Assembly (NCBI RefSeq): GCF_019399895.1
Contig: NC_091876.1
Coordinates: forward strand, 1,836,381-1,900,380
Reading direction: 5' to 3'
Origin: Cardiocondyla obscurior
Taxonomy: Eukaryota; Arthropoda; Insecta; Hymenoptera; Formicidae
DNA: 64,000 bases
Made by a program: the position numbers and the translations under genes. The notes beneath the pieces were generated by a model, which had not been told where the DNA came from, ran no database searches, and was given only the letters and a program-made list of their open reading frames with translations. Below, piece after piece: positions 62,401 to 64,000 of the stretch (positions are counted from its first letter, which is position 1; the number at the start of each line of letters is the position of its first letter).

Positions 62401-63658
62401 ATTAATCATACCGCCTATTTACGCGGCATCGGTATTTTCAGTTTTTCTTCCGTCATTTCTACAATCTACGAAATCGCGTTGAAGCTCGTCGCAACTCTCG
62501 TGTAGCAAGTTACCTGTCTTCGGTCGGTCGCTCGTGCTAACTCGGAACGACTTTTCCCCCGATTAGATGCAGATTGATCTCTAAGGCGATCAGAGGAAAC
62601 GACTCCCGTTGAGATCCGATCGACAATGTCCGTTGTCCGCGGCAATTAGCGGATGTGAAAGAGAAGGTGCGACGCGGTACGACAATATACACAAAGATGT
62701 CTGACAGTGACACCGAAAGTCAATTGTTTTATTCAAAATTGTCTCAAGTAGTCTTATTTAATATTGAGTATAACCAGTACTTGAATCTTAAAATGTTACT
62801 TGAAACGAGATCGGACTATATTAAATACCGGTTTTAACGATATCGGAAGTTATTAACGATTATCGCACGCCGCGGTCATAAATGTGTCCCGTTAGAATCA
62901 CCGCGCGCGAATGCACGCCGTACGTGTATCCGTTTCGTTTCCATCTTATCACGCAATTATAGAAGAGATAACCGAGTTAACCGGTCCGTGCGTGCTACTT
63001 TCCTGTCGTTCTATATCGCTCGTTTTTATCACATTTAAACACGTAACTTTCATCTCATTAAGCGCGTATAAATATTAAAAACCTTTCGAACATTCTCCGC
63101 TCTAATTTATTTAATTTTAATTTTTTTTTTTTACGTGAGACACGAATACGTTGCAAGATGGTAATTAATCTATCTACCAAGTTGCAATAAATAGGCTATT
63201 CCTTCGCAAAGAAAAACTGACAACTTTTGTCAAAGTATCTCACCTCGTTGCGCCGTACGATTCCGTAACAACGAAATGATAAACGCACGTTTTTCTCAAG
63301 GCTGACTCGTCCGTGCAGGGTCGCGCACATTCGTGATAATCATCAGTTACCTTTTCTTTTAAATAAATGAAACAAATCTGTTTAATTCACAAGTGAAACA
63401 TGGCGCGCGTACATTAATAATTATGCCAAAAAATCAATTAATTATTAATTACAATTAAGACAAAAACCAATATATCGACAAGTCAAGTAAAATTGCACAT
63501 TTCCCTTGAAAACTATGCTCTTTATTTATTAAATAAAATGTGCAAAAATTATCTTTAAAAAAAGTAGAAAAATATAGATTTTACTCACCGAGTATCTCGA
63601 GGGAATATGCCGAAATCGAATAAAACCCAAATATTAAAACTAAGCAATAGCACGACAT
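53440..63658 (-). CDS. Multicopper oxidase-related protein (MCORP-like)
   Basis: Nine exons (minus): 63658-63589, 62361-62255, 61891-61681, 60802-60633, 60404-60227, 54884-54489, 54294-54073, 53929-53711 and 53609-53440; 1,743 nt, one frame, 580 residues. Residues 1-19 form a signal peptide (hydrophobic CLVLIFGFYSISA). Three cupredoxin domains follow. Domain 1 keeps HWHG (82-85) and HAH (126-128), domain 2 has HGHSLQILAAD. In domain 3 FHLHG is kept (461-465) but the usual type-1 His three residues earlier is Tyr459, and the final His-Cys-His is Glu-Val-Arg (530-532, in GYWLWEVRS). The type-1 copper site is therefore gone and it should not act as a laccase. Insects have a conserved copper-poor relative, MCORP, reported as needed for viability and ovary development; this is the best match. 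The exon 1/2 join is uncertain: I used the acceptor (cagaaag) that preserves phase. Intron 5 (5.3 kb) contains another gene. Confidence 0.87.
55124..55170. repeat. CA/TA microsatellite with 20-bp palindrome
   Basis: A CACACA/TATATA repeat. Bases 55150-55169 (CACACACATATATGTGTGTG) are exactly self-complementary. Alternating purine-pyrimidine sequence, in the large intron of the oxidase-like gene. Confidence 0.85.
56601..56615 (-). terminator. Candidate poly(A) signals of the MADF-BESS gene
   Basis: Two TTTATT hexamers (56601 and 56610; AATAAA on the gene strand) lie about 230 nt past the stop codon. They would end the nested transcript well inside the host intron. Confidence 0.3.
56842..58502 (-). 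CDS. MADF-BESS domain regulator, nested gene
   Basis: Two exons (58502-58116 and 57279-56842) join in phase 0 (AAGAAG|gtaggc, ttttcacag|AAAATT) into 274 residues. A MADF domain fills about residues 22-115: it opens TRDKTLELLREYQQRRVLWD, has RKRAIQELAEIL and the KITNLKCQYSREVHKI helix typical of this Myb-like fold, and ends KWFAFKAMQFL. A basic RRYSKRKKK stretch at the exon junction may be a nuclear signal. Residues 130-225 are acidic and serine-rich (EEESSSSS). A BESS motif lies at about 228-267 (FGESIALQLAEIP, LRINQILFEAE). MADF domains bind DNA and BESS motifs mediate protein contacts, so this is probably a sequence-specific transcriptional regulator; its targets are unknown and insects have many paralogues, so no symbol is given. 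Met20 is an alternative start. It lies wholly inside intron 5 of the oxidase-like gene on the same strand. Confidence 0.92.
58503..59000 (-). promoter_or_regulatory. CpG-rich 5' flank of the MADF-BESS gene
   Basis: The DNA directly upstream of the nested gene's start is sharply more CpG-rich than the rest of the host intron and includes an alternating CGCGCG run at about 58,605-58,622, as expected for an independent promoter. Confidence 0.4.
62362..63588 (-). other. Intron 1 of the oxidase-like gene
   Basis: This 1.2-kb intron separates the signal-peptide exon from the first cupredoxin exon. It contains a moderately CpG-rich block (62,500-62,700) with a donor-like GACAG|gtaact at about 62,510, which could mark an alternative exon, but I could not fit it in frame. 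Confidence 0.5.
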
Positions 63659-63659
63659 G

Positions 63660-64000
63660 GTAGCCCAGAATACCTGGGTTGATCTAACACAGACGCGTAC
63701 ACGCACACGTACATAAGTTCCAGCGATGCTGCGCGAATCCAAGCCGATGACCGACTCGGCTTCACGGCGGCGTGAACGCTTGGCTTTGCGAATCACTTGG
63801 AGGATGTGGATAAGGAAGTCGGTGAAAGCAAGGCCTAGGCTATGCTACAAAGTAGTACAATTCAAAGAAAGGCCTGCTTCTTCTTTTTCTCGCCAATATA
63901 TTCATTATGTAACGCTTGCATAAAAGACTTCATATTCGAATAAATAGCGACAAACACATAAATGTATGTATGCTTATGTACATGTAAATTACGTATATAA
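63660..64000. other. 5' flank of the oxidase-like gene
   Basis: The DNA upstream of the signal-peptide exon carries a CGTACACGCACACG repeat (63,692-63,708) and ends in AT-rich sequence. Presumably the 5' untranslated region and promoter. No other gene seen before the window ends. Confidence 0.4.

Noticed and set aside
1..64000. tRNA, rRNA, known conserved microRNA, CRISPR and autonomous transposon genes
   Set aside because: I looked for the common insect microRNA seeds I know, tRNA-like folds and transposase or reverse transcriptase motifs and recognised none; a dedicated search could still find some.

Overview
This is nuclear DNA of an arthropod, most likely a hymenopteran insect and probably an ant. 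All recognisable genes are split by GT-AG introns. The four nameable families (Ttd14, KLHDC10/slim, an insect multicopper-oxidase-related protein, MADF-BESS) are typical of insects. The DNA mixes very CpG-rich stretches with AT-rich ones, homopolymer runs and simple repeats. There are no prokaryotic operons, no rRNA genes and no CRISPR array. The ant assignment is inference.

Layout. About 1-22,500 is a CpG-rich stretch with many TAATTA motifs in which I find no convincing protein gene; its ORFs are short, rich in Arg/Ser/Pro and overlap on both strands. About 22,500-33,050 holds two clusters of exon-like segments on the minus strand with good splice signals but no clear protein: a five-exon chain (26,263 to 24,788), and a tandem array in which a 131-nt exon-like block plus its intron is repeated with a period of about 232 bp (32,324 to 31,628), preceded by a possible first exon ending at 32,742.

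The right half is gene-rich and more AT-rich. A two-exon CCCH zinc-finger gene lies on the plus strand (34,353-35,424). It converges on a ten-exon Ttd14 gene on the minus strand (47,408 to 38,027; 478 aa). Further right on the minus strand are a four-exon KLHDC10/slim gene (52,074 to 50,435; 393 aa) and a nine-exon multicopper-oxidase-related gene (63,658 to 53,440; 580 aa). The 5.3-kb fifth intron of that last gene contains a complete two-exon MADF-BESS regulator gene on the same strand (58,502 to 56,842; 274 aa).

The exon chains of these five genes were joined by hand. Each gives one continuous frame whose total length is a multiple of three, which is the main support for the models. The genes do not form a pathway: they are a zinc-finger protein, a photoreceptor-trafficking NTPase homologue, a ubiquitin/stress-signalling kelch protein, a secreted cupredoxin protein that has lost copper ligands, and a DNA-binding regulator. 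The most unusual items are the tandem exon array, the oxidase-like protein whose last His-Cys-His motif reads Glu-Val-Arg, the nested gene, and a phase-compatible possible cassette exon inside Ttd14.
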